DNA of 18,906 nt from Planctomycetaceae bacterium (GCA_031267635.1 JAIRYX010000283.1:1-18906), one strand, 5' to 3'; positions 6,876 through 14,181 are shown, numbered from the stretch's first letter. The notes: generated by a model from the letters alone, not told the origin. Numbers and translations are program-made.

Positions 6876-7769
6876 TCAATCCCACATTTCATCGCTCAAA
6901 TAACGAAAACCGCTATCGCATAATATTGTAACCACAAGGTCGTCTTTGGGCAAGGTTTCGGCTAATTTCATTGCCGCTAAAATATTCGCTCCGCTACTGA
7001 TTCCGACAAACAAACCGTTTTCTTTTGCAAATTCCAACGTTGTTCGGCGTGCATCTTCGGTTTGAATGTCAAGTTGTCCGTCCAAAAGCGAGGTATCATA
7101 AAAACCGGACGGAATCACAGACGCTTGGTGCCGCATTCCTTCAAGACCATGCAACGGCGACGCGGGCTGCATCGGAACGGTTTTAATTGACGGGTTTAAT
7201 TCCTTTAATCGCCGCGCCGTACCGATAAACGTTCCCGACGTCCCCATACCGGCAACAAAGTGCGTTATCTTATGTTCCGTTTGCTCCCAAATTTCAAGAG
7301 CCGTTCCATTGTAATGCGATTTCCAATTTTCTTCATTGTTGTACTGATCGGTATAAAAATATTTGTCAGGATTTTCGGCGGCAATTTGTTTCGCTTTGAG
7401 CAATGCCCCATCGGAACTTTCAAGCGGACTGGTTGGAATAATTTCCGCACCATAAGCCCGTAGAACCCGCTTACGTTCCCGATTCGCGTTAGATGGAAGA
7501 CATAGCACAACACGATATCCCAACACCGCTCCGAACATTGCAAGAGCGATTCCGGTATTGCCGCTTGTTGCGTCAAGAATCGCATTATTATTTGTCAATT
7601 TTCCGTTTTGTATTCCGCGCAACAACATTGCCTTTGCCGCCCGATCTTTCACCGAGCCGCTCGGATTCATAAATTCCGCCTTGGCAAAAATTTTCGCACC
7701 GTTTCCATGATAACGAATTGGAATGAGCGGCGTGTTACCGACAGCATCTAAAATCGTTGAAGAGTTCAT
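6876..7769 (-). CDS. cysM: CysM-like PLP-dependent cysteine synthase
   Basis: 297 residues of a fold-type II PLP enzyme. VGNTPLIPIRY opens it, the PLP lysine is Lys41 in NPSGSVKDRAA, TSGNTGIALA binds substrate at about 68-77, GMGTSGTF is the phosphate-binding glycine loop and GISSGAN closes the active site. In this pathway a CysM-type enzyme joins the sulfur of CysO thiocarboxylate to an activated serine (O-phosphoserine in mycobacteria; the acceptor here cannot be read from sequence). The region after the glycine loop (QPASPLHGLEGMRH) differs from the common OASS form, which fits a carrier-dependent rather than sulfide-dependent enzyme, but this is weak evidence. The ATG at 7769 is chosen because GAGG stands five bases before it; an in-frame ATG at 7787 lacks a ribosome site. 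It starts soon after the desulfurase stop. Confidence 0.85.
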   Translation of the reverse strand: MNSSTILDAVGNTPLIPIRYHGNGAKIFAKAEFMNPSGSVKDRAAKAMLLRGIQNGKLTNNNAILDATSGNTGIALAMFGAVLGYRVVLCLPSNANRERKRVLRAYGAEIIPTSPLESSDGALLKAKQIAAENPDKYFYTDQYNNEENWKSHYNGTALEIWEQTEHKITHFVAGMGTSGTFIGTARRLKELNPSIKTVPMQPASPLHGLEGMRHQASVIPSGFYDTSLLDGQLDIQTEDARRTTLEFAKENGLFVGISSGANILAAMKLAETLPKDDLVVTILCDSGFRYLSDEMWD

Positions 7770-7793
7770 GAGAACCTCTGTGTCCATTATGGT

Positions 7794-9212
7794 TTAACGG
7801 CTAACAAAATCCGCCAATTTTTTGGCGAGAACATTGATTTCTTCATAAGTGTTATAAAACGCAAACGAAGCCCGCACTGTACTTTCATAACCGAATTTAC
7901 GCAAAATCGGCTGCGCACAGTGATGTCCTGCTCGCAACGCAATTCCTTCCACCGCCATCGCTTTGTTAATTTCTTCCGTTGCGTATCGATTGTGAACAAA
8001 CGAAATAACTCCGGCGCGTTCTTTCGGATTACCGATTATCTGGATTCCCGGAATCGGCGTGAGAACGCTTCGTGCGTATTCCAACAAGCGGTGCTCGTAT
8101 TGCCGAATTGCCTCAATTCCCAGCGACGCGACATATTCCAACGCCGCTCCCAAACCGACAGCGTCTGCAATGTTACCCGTTCCCGCTTCAAACTTTTGCG
8201 GAGCGGGTTGATATAACGTTTCTTCAAACGTAACGTCGCTAATCATTCCGCCGCCGCCTTGATAAGGACGCATCGAATTGAGCAAGTCTTGTTTGCCGTA
8301 CAATGCGCCGATACCGGTTGGAGCAAAAATCTTGTGTCCTGAAAAAACGAAAAAATCCGTATCAAGCCGTTGAACATCGGTTGGCGTATGCGCAATCGAC
8401 TGCGCTCCGTCAATCAAAACGGCGGCGCCAAATTGATGAGCAATGTGGACAAGTTCCTGTGCCGGCGTGATTGTCCCAATCGAATTAGCTACTTGCGTCA
8501 ACGCAACGAGTTTCACGTTCCCGCTTTTTAACAGTTGAGCGTATTGAGCGAGTTCCAAATCGCCGTTGCCGTCAACAGGAATCACTTTGATAACCGCGCC
8601 GGTTTCTTGAGCAAGATGTTGCCAAGGAACGATATTCGCGTGATGTTCGAGATAGGAAATCAGAATTTCATCACCCGCATGAATGTTGTCGCGTCCCCAA
8701 GTTGCGGCGACGAGATTAATTCCTTCGGTCGTTCCCCGCACGAAAATAATTTCACTCGGCGAGGAAGCCTTGATGAATTTCTGCACGATTTCTCGCGAGT
8801 TTTCGTAAGCATCCGTTGCTCTTGCGGCAAGATCATGTGCTCCGCGATGAACGTTGGAATTTTCGTGTTCGTAAAAATATTTCAGCCGCTCAATCACCGC
8901 GGTCGGTTTCTGCGTTGTCGCTCCGTTGTCGAACCAAACAAGGTCTTTTCCGTGAATTTTCTCGCTCAAAATCGGAAAATCTCTGCGAATCGCCGTAACG
9001 TCAAAATCGCGCGAATTGGGAGTAAGTTGGGCGTTTGAAGTTTGAAGCGCAGAGCGGGGAGTTGAAACAATGGAATGTTCCGAAACCGGATACTGGAATC
9101 CGGTATTGGGAGCTTGGGCGGAAAATAACGTTTTGGAGATTTCCCGCCAAACGAATTGTACATCGTTTTGCGCATCGTTGTCCTTGCGCGGGATGTAATG
9201 AGAATTCTGCAT
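7794..9212 (-). CDS. Group II (SufS-type) cysteine desulfurase with N-terminal encapsulin-targeting arm
   Basis: 472 residues against roughly 405 for SufS. The catalytic part begins near residue 69 (FDVTAIRRDFPIL). It holds DNGATTQKP, HRGAHDLA, EHHANIVPW, the PLP lysine Lys294 in SGHKIFAPTG and the persulfide Cys432 in RAGHHCAQP, so it should convert cysteine to alanine plus enzyme-bound sulfur. Residues 1-68 have no SufS counterpart and look disordered (rich in Asn, Gln, Ser, Pro, Thr). Desulfurases next to family 2A encapsulins carry such arms for packing into the shell. The encapsulin gene lies upstream on the same strand, separated by the palindrome array. TAGGAGA seven bases before the ATG is a good ribosome site. 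Confidence 0.92.
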   Translation of the reverse strand: MQNSHYIPRKDNDAQNDVQFVWREISKTLFSAQAPNTGFQYPVSEHSIVSTPRSALQTSNAQLTPNSRDFDVTAIRRDFPILSEKIHGKDLVWFDNGATTQKPTAVIERLKYFYEHENSNVHRGAHDLAARATDAYENSREIVQKFIKASSPSEIIFVRGTTEGINLVAATWGRDNIHAGDEILISYLEHHANIVPWQHLAQETGAVIKVIPVDGNGDLELAQYAQLLKSGNVKLVALTQVANSIGTITPAQELVHIAHQFGAAVLIDGAQSIAHTPTDVQRLDTDFFVFSGHKIFAPTGIGALYGKQDLLNSMRPYQGGGGMISDVTFEETLYQPAPQKFEAGTGNIADAVGLGAALEYVASLGIEAIRQYEHRLLEYARSVLTPIPGIQIIGNPKERAGVISFVHNRYATEEINKAMAVEGIALRAGHHCAQPILRKFGYESTVRASFAFYNTYEEINVLAKKLADFVSR

Positions 9213-9482
9213 AAATTAAATCTCCTAAAATAAAATAATGGCGTTTTATCGAACGGGTTAATTGACTCATTAACGGACGCCGTTGTTGTAAAGTCAATCT
9301 CTGACAGTAGGGAACTTCTAAAAACCCCACTTTCAACAAATTCTACCATTGAAAAATAAGGACTTGCTGATGTTGGGAAGAGGTCTTTAGAATTTCTCTG
9401 TATTTAAATCAATTACCTCGTTGTCCGATCCAAAGTGTCTGGATTATCATTCAAAGCCGTCGGAACGCGCGACAGCGGTTCT

Positions 9483-9683
9483 GTAACCGGTTACGAGGTG
9501 TTTGTAACCGGTTACGAGGTGTTTGTAACCGGTTACGAGGTGTTTGTAACCGGTTACGAAGTGTTTGTAACCGGTTACGAGGCGTTTGTAACCGGTTACG
9601 AAGTGTTTGTAACCGGTTACGAGGCATTTGTAACCGGTTACGAAGTGTTTGTAACCGGTTACGAGGCATTTGTAACCGGTTAC
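9483..9683. repeat. Tandem array: ten GTAACCGGTTAC palindromes at exact 21-bp spacing
   Basis: The perfect 12-bp palindrome GTAACCGGTTAC begins at 9483, 9504, 9525, 9546, 9567, 9588, 9609, 9630, 9651 and 9672, with no change in any copy. The nine 9-bp spacers vary: GAGGTGTTT three times, then GAAGTGTTT alternating with GAGGCGTTT or GAGGCATTT, so the right part has a 42-bp super-period. All six frames stay largely open because 21 is a multiple of three; read through, the plus strand gives VTGYEVF repeats. It lies between the encapsulin and the desulfurase. The even two-turn spacing and invariant cores would suit a row of sites for a dimeric DNA-binding protein on one face of the helix, but simple repeat expansion is also possible. 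Confidence 0.97.
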
Positions 9684-9821
9684 AGCGGCGAAGCTGTCGG
9701 CGACAAAACCGTCGTCGCACACCCCGAAACCATTGGGACAAGTCCCGAAACCGCTGGAATATATTCCAGAGCCGCCGAGACGTGTCCGAAAATTTTCCGG
9801 GCGTTTCCCAGCGTCATTCTT
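9684..9821. other. Encapsulin 3' spacer with further palindromes and residual 21-bp periodicity
   Basis: Just outside the array, CCCGAAACC occurs at 9723 and 9744, again 21 bases apart. The 16-bp perfect palindrome CTGGAATATATTCCAG (9754-9769) and the near-palindrome GGGACAAGTCCC (9735-9746) have centres 21 bases apart. TGTCGGCGACA (9695-9705) and GAAAATTTTC (9788-9797) are further symmetrical blocks. No gene is convincing here. One of these may stop or stabilise the shell transcript. Confidence 0.6.
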
Positions 9822-10781
9822 TCACTCTTTATTGTAATTGTAATAATTTCCCACATCGACATTTTCGAGAACGGCAACAGCGTCGTCGGCGAGAATTGCC
9901 AAGGAGCAATACACAGACAAGAAATAGGAGGTAATTCCTTGCTTGTCCACGCCCATAAAACGCACCGCCAATCCGCGCGACGTTCCGCCGGGAAGATTAT
10001 CTTGATGCAATCCCAGCACGCCGCGTTTGAGTTCGCCGGTTCGGATAAGAAGAATATTTGTCTTGCCGTTCTTTCCTTTCGGAACCTTGTGACCGTCCAC
10101 GAGCAGCTTGTCGGACGGAATAATCGGGATTCCTCGCCAAGTCAAAAAATTTGAGCCGTAAAACGAAACCGTTACCGGTGGAACGCCGCGTCGAGTACAT
10201 TCCCGACCAAAAGCGGCAATTGCGCGGGGATGAGCCAGAAAGAACGACGGCTCTTTCCACACTTTGGAAATCAACTCGTCAAAATCATCCGGAGTCGGCG
10301 ACCCGCTTATGGATTTTATTCGTTGCGAATCGACAACGTTTTTTAAAAGACCATAATCATCACTGTTGACAAGCTGGCTTTCTTGACGTTCTTTCAAACT
10401 TTCGACAGCGAGACGAATTTGTTCTTCGACCTGATTATAAGGACTGCTGTAAAGGTCGGCAATTCGCGTGTCGATGTTAATGACGGTTGAAATGGAATTG
10501 AGGCGATATTCCCGCGGTTTATTTTCGTAGTCAATGAACCCTTCGGGAACTTCTCCGGTATCAACAACGCTTCGGCAAAGAGCGTCGAGCGGCGTATCGC
10601 CTTCTTTGACTTTGTTGAGACGAAAAATACCTGTTTCAAGAGCTTTCCAATCGAGAAAACGAGGCAACCAACGAGGCGTCAGCGAACCGAATTGGGCGTC
10701 GGTTTTTGTAACGTTAGCCAGTTGGTAAGCGGCGTCGGAGCTTAACACAGGAACGGGGTTGTTAATGTTGGGGTCAGACAT
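9822..10781 (-). CDS. Family 2A encapsulin shell protein
   Basis: 319 residues, close to Synechococcus SrpI length. The HK97-fold family 2A signatures are clear: LSSDAAYQLANVTKT, then LTPRWLPRFLDW and GIFRLNKV (residues 35-57), INIDTRIADLYSSPYNQVEE, DDFDELISKVWKEPSFFLAH, then PRAIAAFGRECTRRGVPPVT, FLTWRGIPIIPSDKL, TNILLIRTGE, GVLGLHQ, and a closing AVAVLENVDVGNYYNYN. Family 2A shells enclose a cysteine desulfurase and are linked to sulfur storage. No CBD insertion of the 2B type is seen. I choose the ATG at 10781 because AGGAG stands eight bases before it; an in-frame ATG at 10802 has no such site. It is the first gene of the minus-strand sulfur cluster, with a possible promoter about 100 bases upstream. 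Confidence 0.95.
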   Translation of the reverse strand: MSDPNINNPVPVLSSDAAYQLANVTKTDAQFGSLTPRWLPRFLDWKALETGIFRLNKVKEGDTPLDALCRSVVDTGEVPEGFIDYENKPREYRLNSISTVINIDTRIADLYSSPYNQVEEQIRLAVESLKERQESQLVNSDDYGLLKNVVDSQRIKSISGSPTPDDFDELISKVWKEPSFFLAHPRAIAAFGRECTRRGVPPVTVSFYGSNFLTWRGIPIIPSDKLLVDGHKVPKGKNGKTNILLIRTGELKRGVLGLHQDNLPGGTSRGLAVRFMGVDKQGITSYFLSVYCSLAILADDAVAVLENVDVGNYYNYNKE

Positions 10782-10851
10782 GTTTGATTCTCCTGATTTC
10801 AAAGGGAAACACGGATGTTCATTTGTATGTTCCAGTTTTTACTTTTTAAAA

Positions 10852-10872
10852 TCGCCGTTTCAACAACGGCGA
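10852..10872 (-). promoter_or_regulatory. Hairpin in the presumed encapsulin leader
   Basis: TCGCCGTT and AACGGCGA pair over eight bases around a five-base loop. Read on the minus strand the stem is followed by a short TTTT. It lies between the candidate promoter and the encapsulin start, so it could weakly attenuate or stabilise the transcript. The U-run is too short for a confident terminator. Confidence 0.4.
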
Positions 10873-10878
10873 GGCGAT

Positions 10879-10907
10879 ATTTTATAACCGTATTCTCCAA
10901 AACGCAA
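10879..10907 (-). promoter_or_regulatory. Candidate sigma70-type promoter for the encapsulin operon
   Basis: On the minus strand TTGCGT and TAAAAT are separated by exactly 17 bases, about 100 bases before the encapsulin ATG. The match is fair, in AT-rich DNA, where chance matches are common. Confidence 0.35.
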
Positions 10908-11164
10908 GAGATAAAACCTTTAAAATAACCTAAAATGTTCAGAAGTTTTTTTGTTTTTTCAAAAACCGTGAAATATGATAGTTGCAAATAAGTATTTACC
11001 CAAATTATGTTGTCCTGCCCGTTAAATATAATGGCTGTTATTGATTTTTCGTTCCTCTAAACGTAACGCCTACAAAACCTATCGCGTCCTTTCCTTAAAA
11101 ACAAAAGCTTTGTCAAAAGGCGTGTTTTATCATTTTGTTTCATAACCTTTAAACAAAACGTTAA

Positions 11165-11288
11165 ACTCCTTACACTTTTTAAAAATTCGGCTTTCATCAA
11201 AAAAAGGACATGAGAGACAAAAGGGACTTTGGAGACGTGATGAGCGATCAACATTGTCTTAAAAGTCGACATGACAAGTGTGAGGAGT
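11165..11288 (-). mobile_element. MITE-like element, ACTCCTCACACTT family, copy A
   Basis: The ends ACTCCTTACACTT (11165-11177) and AAGTGTGAGGAGT (11276-11288) are inverted repeats with one mismatch. The interior, read on the minus strand, matches copies at 11437 and 14630 (shared blocks include AAAGTCCCTTTTGTCTCT and AATGTTGATCG). The outer 14 bases AGTGTGAGGAGTAC are tandemly duplicated at 11277-11290 and 11291-11304. No coding capacity. Confidence 0.75.
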
Positions 11289-11436
11289 ACAGTGTGAGGA
11301 GTACTTTTAACCCCAATATTTAAATCTCTCAATTCTAATCCCACCTTTTCAAATTCCCAAAAATCGATAAAATTACACTTGGATTATTTGTGTTGTTGTT
11401 TCAAATGAATGAAATGGAACAATGCAAGGTCCGATG

Positions 11437-11557
11437 ATACTCCTCCAACTTGGATGTTCGGCTGTTAAGACAATGTTTATCGTTCACCATATCCCAAAAG
11501 TCCCTCTTAATATCTCCCTTTTTTAGCAAAAACCGAATATTCAAGTGGAAGAAGTAT
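11437..11557 (+). mobile_element. MITE-like element, ACTCCTCACACTT family, copy B, just upstream of pgk
   Basis: ATACTCCTCCAACTT at the left and CAAGTGGAAGAAGTAT at the right are degenerate inverted ends. The interior aligns with copies A and C (GACAATGTTTATCGTTCACC, AAAGTCCCTCTT, AAAACCGAAT). It is the most diverged copy and ends 40 bases before the pgk ATG. With copy A in the opposite orientation 148 bases away, the two form a long-range inverted pair in the pgk upstream region. Confidence 0.65.
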
Positions 11558-11597
11558 ACACAAATACACAACCAAATTTTTTAAAAAGGTAATAAAA

Positions 11598-12821
11598 ATG
11601 GCAAAACTTACGATTCAAGACGCTGATGTTGCGGGAAAAACCGTGTTGATGCGTGTTGATTTTAACGTTCCTCTGGATGATCAAGGACAAATCACCGATG
11701 ACCGCCGGATACAGATGGCGGTTCCATCAATCAAATCGGTGCTGGATCGCGGCGGCAAGTTGATTCTGATGAGTCATCTTGGACGTCCGAAAGATGCTCC
11801 CGACGCAAAATATACTCTGAAACCAACAGCAGTGCGGCTCGGCGAAATTCTTGGAATGTCGGTCGATTTTGCAACCGATACCGTCGGCGCGGATGCGAAA
11901 GCGAAAGCGACGTCGCTCAAAACCGGCGGCGTGCTGGTTCTCGAAAATCTCCGTTTTCAGCCGGGCGAAAAGAAAGGCGACGCTGTGTTTGCCGATGAAC
12001 TCGCTTCTTTTGCCGATATCTATTGCAACGACGCATTCGGAACCTGTCACCGTACCGACGCTTCAATGGTCGCCGTGCCGAAAGCAATGGGAAATAAGCC
12101 GAAAGTCGTCGGCTTTCTCGTGGCGAAAGAAATTCAATATCTTACCGACGCGATTCGTGCGCCGAAGCGTCCGTTTGTCGCGATTCTCGGCGGCGCAAAA
12201 GTTTCCGACAAAATCCTCGTCATTAAAAATCTGCTTGGCATTTGCGATAAAGTGTTAATCGGCGGCGCAATGGCTTATACGTTCTCGCTGGCACAAGGCG
12301 GCAAAGTCGGAAAATCGCTTGTTGAACCGGATAAAATTGATCTTGCGAAAGAACTTCTCGCGGCAGGCGGCGATAAATTGGTTTTGCCGATAGACAATCA
12401 TTGCGGCGACGATTTCAAAGCGGATTGCAATAAGAAAATTTTCAAATCCGGTGAAATTGCCGACGATTGGGAAGGACTCGACATCGGACCGGAAACCGCA
12501 AAATTGTATGCTTCCATTGTCAGAACCGCGAAAACTGTCGTGTGGAACGGTCCTATGGGCGTTTGCGAAATACCGCCGTTTGACGAAGGAACCAAAATCG
12601 TGGCACAGGCAATTGCCGACAGCGATTCCATCAGCATTATCGGCGGTGGCGACAGTGCGGCGGCGATTCAGCAGCTTGGTTTTGCCGACAAAGTTTCGCA
12701 TGTCAGCACAGGCGGCGGCGCAAGTCTTTCTATGCTCGAAGGTCAAAAATTTGAAGCGGTTGAAATTCTCGACAACAAAAAAGAAGGAAAATCCGGCTGT
12801 TGTTGCTGTTGCGGACATTAG
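11598..12821 (+). CDS. pgk: Phosphoglycerate kinase with a C-terminal poly-Cys tail
   Basis: 407 residues of cytosolic glycolytic PGK (1,3-bisphosphoglycerate + ADP to 3-phosphoglycerate + ATP). Substrate-side motifs are MRVDFNVPLD near residue 20, SHLGRPKDAP, LENLRFQPGEKKGD and FGTCHRTDAS. The nucleotide side has GGAKVSDKI, WNGPMGVCE and GGGDSAAAIQQLG. Normal PGK ends shortly after the SLSMLEG helix; here KKEGKSG is followed by five consecutive Cys and Gly-His. That tail is outside the usual fold and could bind metal or be a site of modification. AAAGGTAAT seven bases before the ATG serves as ribosome site. The gene stands alone, flanked by hairpin elements. Confidence 0.96.
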   Translation: MAKLTIQDADVAGKTVLMRVDFNVPLDDQGQITDDRRIQMAVPSIKSVLDRGGKLILMSHLGRPKDAPDAKYTLKPTAVRLGEILGMSVDFATDTVGADAKAKATSLKTGGVLVLENLRFQPGEKKGDAVFADELASFADIYCNDAFGTCHRTDASMVAVPKAMGNKPKVVGFLVAKEIQYLTDAIRAPKRPFVAILGGAKVSDKILVIKNLLGICDKVLIGGAMAYTFSLAQGGKVGKSLVEPDKIDLAKELLAAGGDKLVLPIDNHCGDDFKADCNKKIFKSGEIADDWEGLDIGPETAKLYASIVRTAKTVVWNGPMGVCEIPPFDEGTKIVAQAIADSDSISIIGGGDSAAAIQQLGFADKVSHVSTGGGASLSMLEGQKFEAVEILDNKKEGKSGCCCCCGH

Positions 12822-12864
12822 GACGCTCGGTAACTGTTCACGGCAGTATCTTTAAGATGTTTCG

Positions 12865-12971
12865 TACTAGTAATTAAGCGAAGCCCTAGCATGCAAATAA
12901 GAGAAAAACAGCAGTTCCCCCTGGTTTGTCTCTTATTGGTATGCTAGGGCTTCGCTTGATTAAGGACTAGT
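12865..12971. mobile_element. 107-bp MITE-like hairpin between pgk and the thioesterase (type G)
   Basis: AAGCGAAGCCCTAGCAT (12876-12892) and its exact reverse complement (12941-12957) form the core of the stem. It extends outward imperfectly to ACTAGT (12866-12871 and 12966-12971) and inward through ATAAGAGA/TCTCTTAT. The loop is about 20 bases. It starts some 45 bases after the pgk stop. It lacks a terminal U-run, so I read it as an inserted repeat that may also block transcription or stabilise mRNA. Confidence 0.7.
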
Positions 12972-13063
12972 TAGTTGTCTTGTGCGGATTTATCGAGTTT
13001 GATCGACTGGATAATTACGAGCCATCTTTCCGCATTAATGATTCAACAATAACTTACAATAAT

Positions 13064-13465
13064 ATGTCGATTTATCAATACGATCATCAGATTCGTGTGC
13101 GTTATCAGGAAACCGACCAAATGGGCGTCGTGTATCACGCGAATTATTTCACTTATTTTGAAATAGCACGCACCGAAACGTTGCGATCGCTTGGCAAAAC
13201 TTATCGTGATCTCGAAGCATCCGGTTGTTTTCTTGTTGTCAATAAGGCGGAATGTTCGTTCAAAAAACCGGCAAAATACGACGACCTCATTACAGTCCGT
13301 ACTATTGTCGAGCGGATAACACATGTTAAAATAGAACATAAGTACGAAGTTTATCGCGGTGAAGAACTACTGGCTGTCGGAAAAACTGTCCTTGCGGCAG
13401 TGGATTGTAACGGTCAGATTATTCGGCTTCCGCAATGGCTTGCACCACAAGATGCGCAAAATTAG
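13064..13465 (+). CDS. YbgC/4HBT-type acyl-CoA thioesterase
   Basis: 133 residues with the single hot-dog fold of the YbgC group. The key stretch is RVRYQETDQMGVVYHANYFT (residues 10-29), in which the Asp of ETDQMG is the catalytic acid, followed by FEIARTETLRSLG. The central strands (VNKAECSFKKPAKYDDLI) and the closing EELLAVGKTVLAAVDCNG match the family. It should hydrolyse acyl-CoA thioesters; the substrate cannot be told. The ATG at 13064 gives family length; an upstream in-frame GTG at 12980 would add 28 residues with no family match. No strong ribosome site. A nitroreductase-like gene follows after 54 bases. Confidence 0.85.
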   Translation: MSIYQYDHQIRVRYQETDQMGVVYHANYFTYFEIARTETLRSLGKTYRDLEASGCFLVVNKAECSFKKPAKYDDLITVRTIVERITHVKIEHKYEVYRGEELLAVGKTVLAAVDCNGQIIRLPQWLAPQDAQN

Positions 13466-13519
13466 TAATCAACGCATCACAACAAAAGTATTACAACCAA
13501 ATGAAAAAGGAAATTTGAA

Positions 13520-14122
13520 ATGAGAACAATTTCTCTGACCCTATTGGCTCTGCTTGTTTCCGCGTGCGTTATGGCACAGGACGTCAAGTTGCCCACGCCG
13601 CAAAAAACAGGCGGCAAACCGCTTTTCGACACATTCAGCGAGCGGCAGAGCAACCGCAACATTTCCGATGCAGACCTGGATCTGCAAACAATTTCCGACA
13701 TTTTGTGGTCGGCTTACGGATTCAATCGCGACGACAAGCGAGTGATTCCGACCGCTATCAACAAACAGGAAATCGACGTTTATGCCGTGCTTAAAGACGG
13801 CATTTATTTGTACGACGCGAAAAATAACACGCTGATTTTGAAAGCGGCAGGCGATCATCGAAAAATTGCCGGTTCGCAGCCGTTTGTGTTTATTGCTCCG
13901 CTCAATCTTATTTATGTAGCGGACTTCAGTAAAGGAACGACGCTTTTGCAATCGTCGGTCGCCAGCGGCGCCGCCTCGCAAAATGTTTATCTTGCATCCG
14001 CATCGAAAGGTTTGGGGTGCGTTGTTCGGACGACCGTCAACAAAGAGGAGCTTCATAAAGTCCTCAATCTGACCGCCGAGCAGCAAGTTTTATTGGGACA
14101 AACGGTCGGAAAACCAAAATAA
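13520..14122 (+). CDS. Exported nitroreductase-family (SagB-like) protein
   Basis: 200 residues. The N-terminus MRTISLTLLALLVSACVMAQ is a secretion signal; VSAC at 13-16 could be a lipobox, or cleavage may follow VMA. The rest fits the FMN-binding nitroreductase fold: ERQSNRNISDADLD near 41-54 (flavin-phosphate loop), LWSAYGFNR and RVIPTAINKQEIDVYAVL, then GAASQNVYLASASKGLGCV and a closing LGQTVGKP. Nitroreductase-fold proteins with a signal peptide occur in several phyla, but their reaction is unknown. AAAGGAAA about eight bases before the ATG is a good ribosome site. It probably shares a transcript with the thioesterase. A palindromic repeat starts two bases after its stop. Confidence 0.75.
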   Translation: MRTISLTLLALLVSACVMAQDVKLPTPQKTGGKPLFDTFSERQSNRNISDADLDLQTISDILWSAYGFNRDDKRVIPTAINKQEIDVYAVLKDGIYLYDAKNNTLILKAAGDHRKIAGSQPFVFIAPLNLIYVADFSKGTTLLQSSVASGAASQNVYLASASKGLGCVVRTTVNKEELHKVLNLTAEQQVLLGQTVGKPK

Positions 14123-14123
14123 G

Positions 14124-14181
14124 TTGTAACTATTCAGTTGTCTCAAACCAATTCAATCCCCACGGCGCCTGAATAGTTATC
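14124..14181. repeat. TTGTAACTATTCAG palindromic element, copy 2
   Basis: TAACTATTCAG (14127-14137) and CTGAATAGTTA (14169-14179) are perfect inverted repeats around a 31-base loop. It begins two bases after the nitroreductase-like stop and forms the outer part of the left arm of the large nested element. Confidence 0.6.

Larger units (their letters stand above)
10908..11597. other. Long spacer between divergent encapsulin and pgk genes
   Basis: Apart from MITE copies A and B this AT-rich spacer holds no convincing gene; the longest frame (95 codons, minus strand) runs through copy A. It must hold the promoter of pgk and any upstream control of the encapsulin operon, which I cannot place firmly. 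Confidence 0.5.

Noticed and set aside
7794..9212. Plain housekeeping SufS of a suf operon
   Set aside because: No sufB, sufC, sufD or sufE/U is nearby; the extra N-terminal arm and adjacent encapsulin point to shell cargo instead.
8966..9349. Minus-strand frames overlapping the desulfurase 5' end
   Set aside because: They are out-of-frame shadows of the desulfurase start; the ATG at 9212 with TAGGAGA explains the region.
9483..9683. CRISPR array
   Set aside because: Spacers are 9 bases and nearly identical, and repeats are 12-bp palindromes; no cas genes are present.
9447..9722. Minus-strand 91-codon frame of VTGYK(C/H)x repeats between encapsulin and desulfurase
   Set aside because: Correct strand for the operon, but it starts at GTG without a ribosome site, and alternative frames are equally open. 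DNA-level conservation of the palindrome explains it better; a translated repeat peptide cannot be fully excluded.
9435..10154. Plus-strand 239-codon frame with VTGYEVF repeats
   Set aside because: Its second half is antisense to the clearly coding encapsulin gene, and the first half is the palindrome array, open in most frames because its period is 21.
12860..12975. Rho-independent terminator of pgk
   Set aside because: The stem is long and strong, but no U-run follows on the plus strand, and the imperfect outer ends look like an inserted element.
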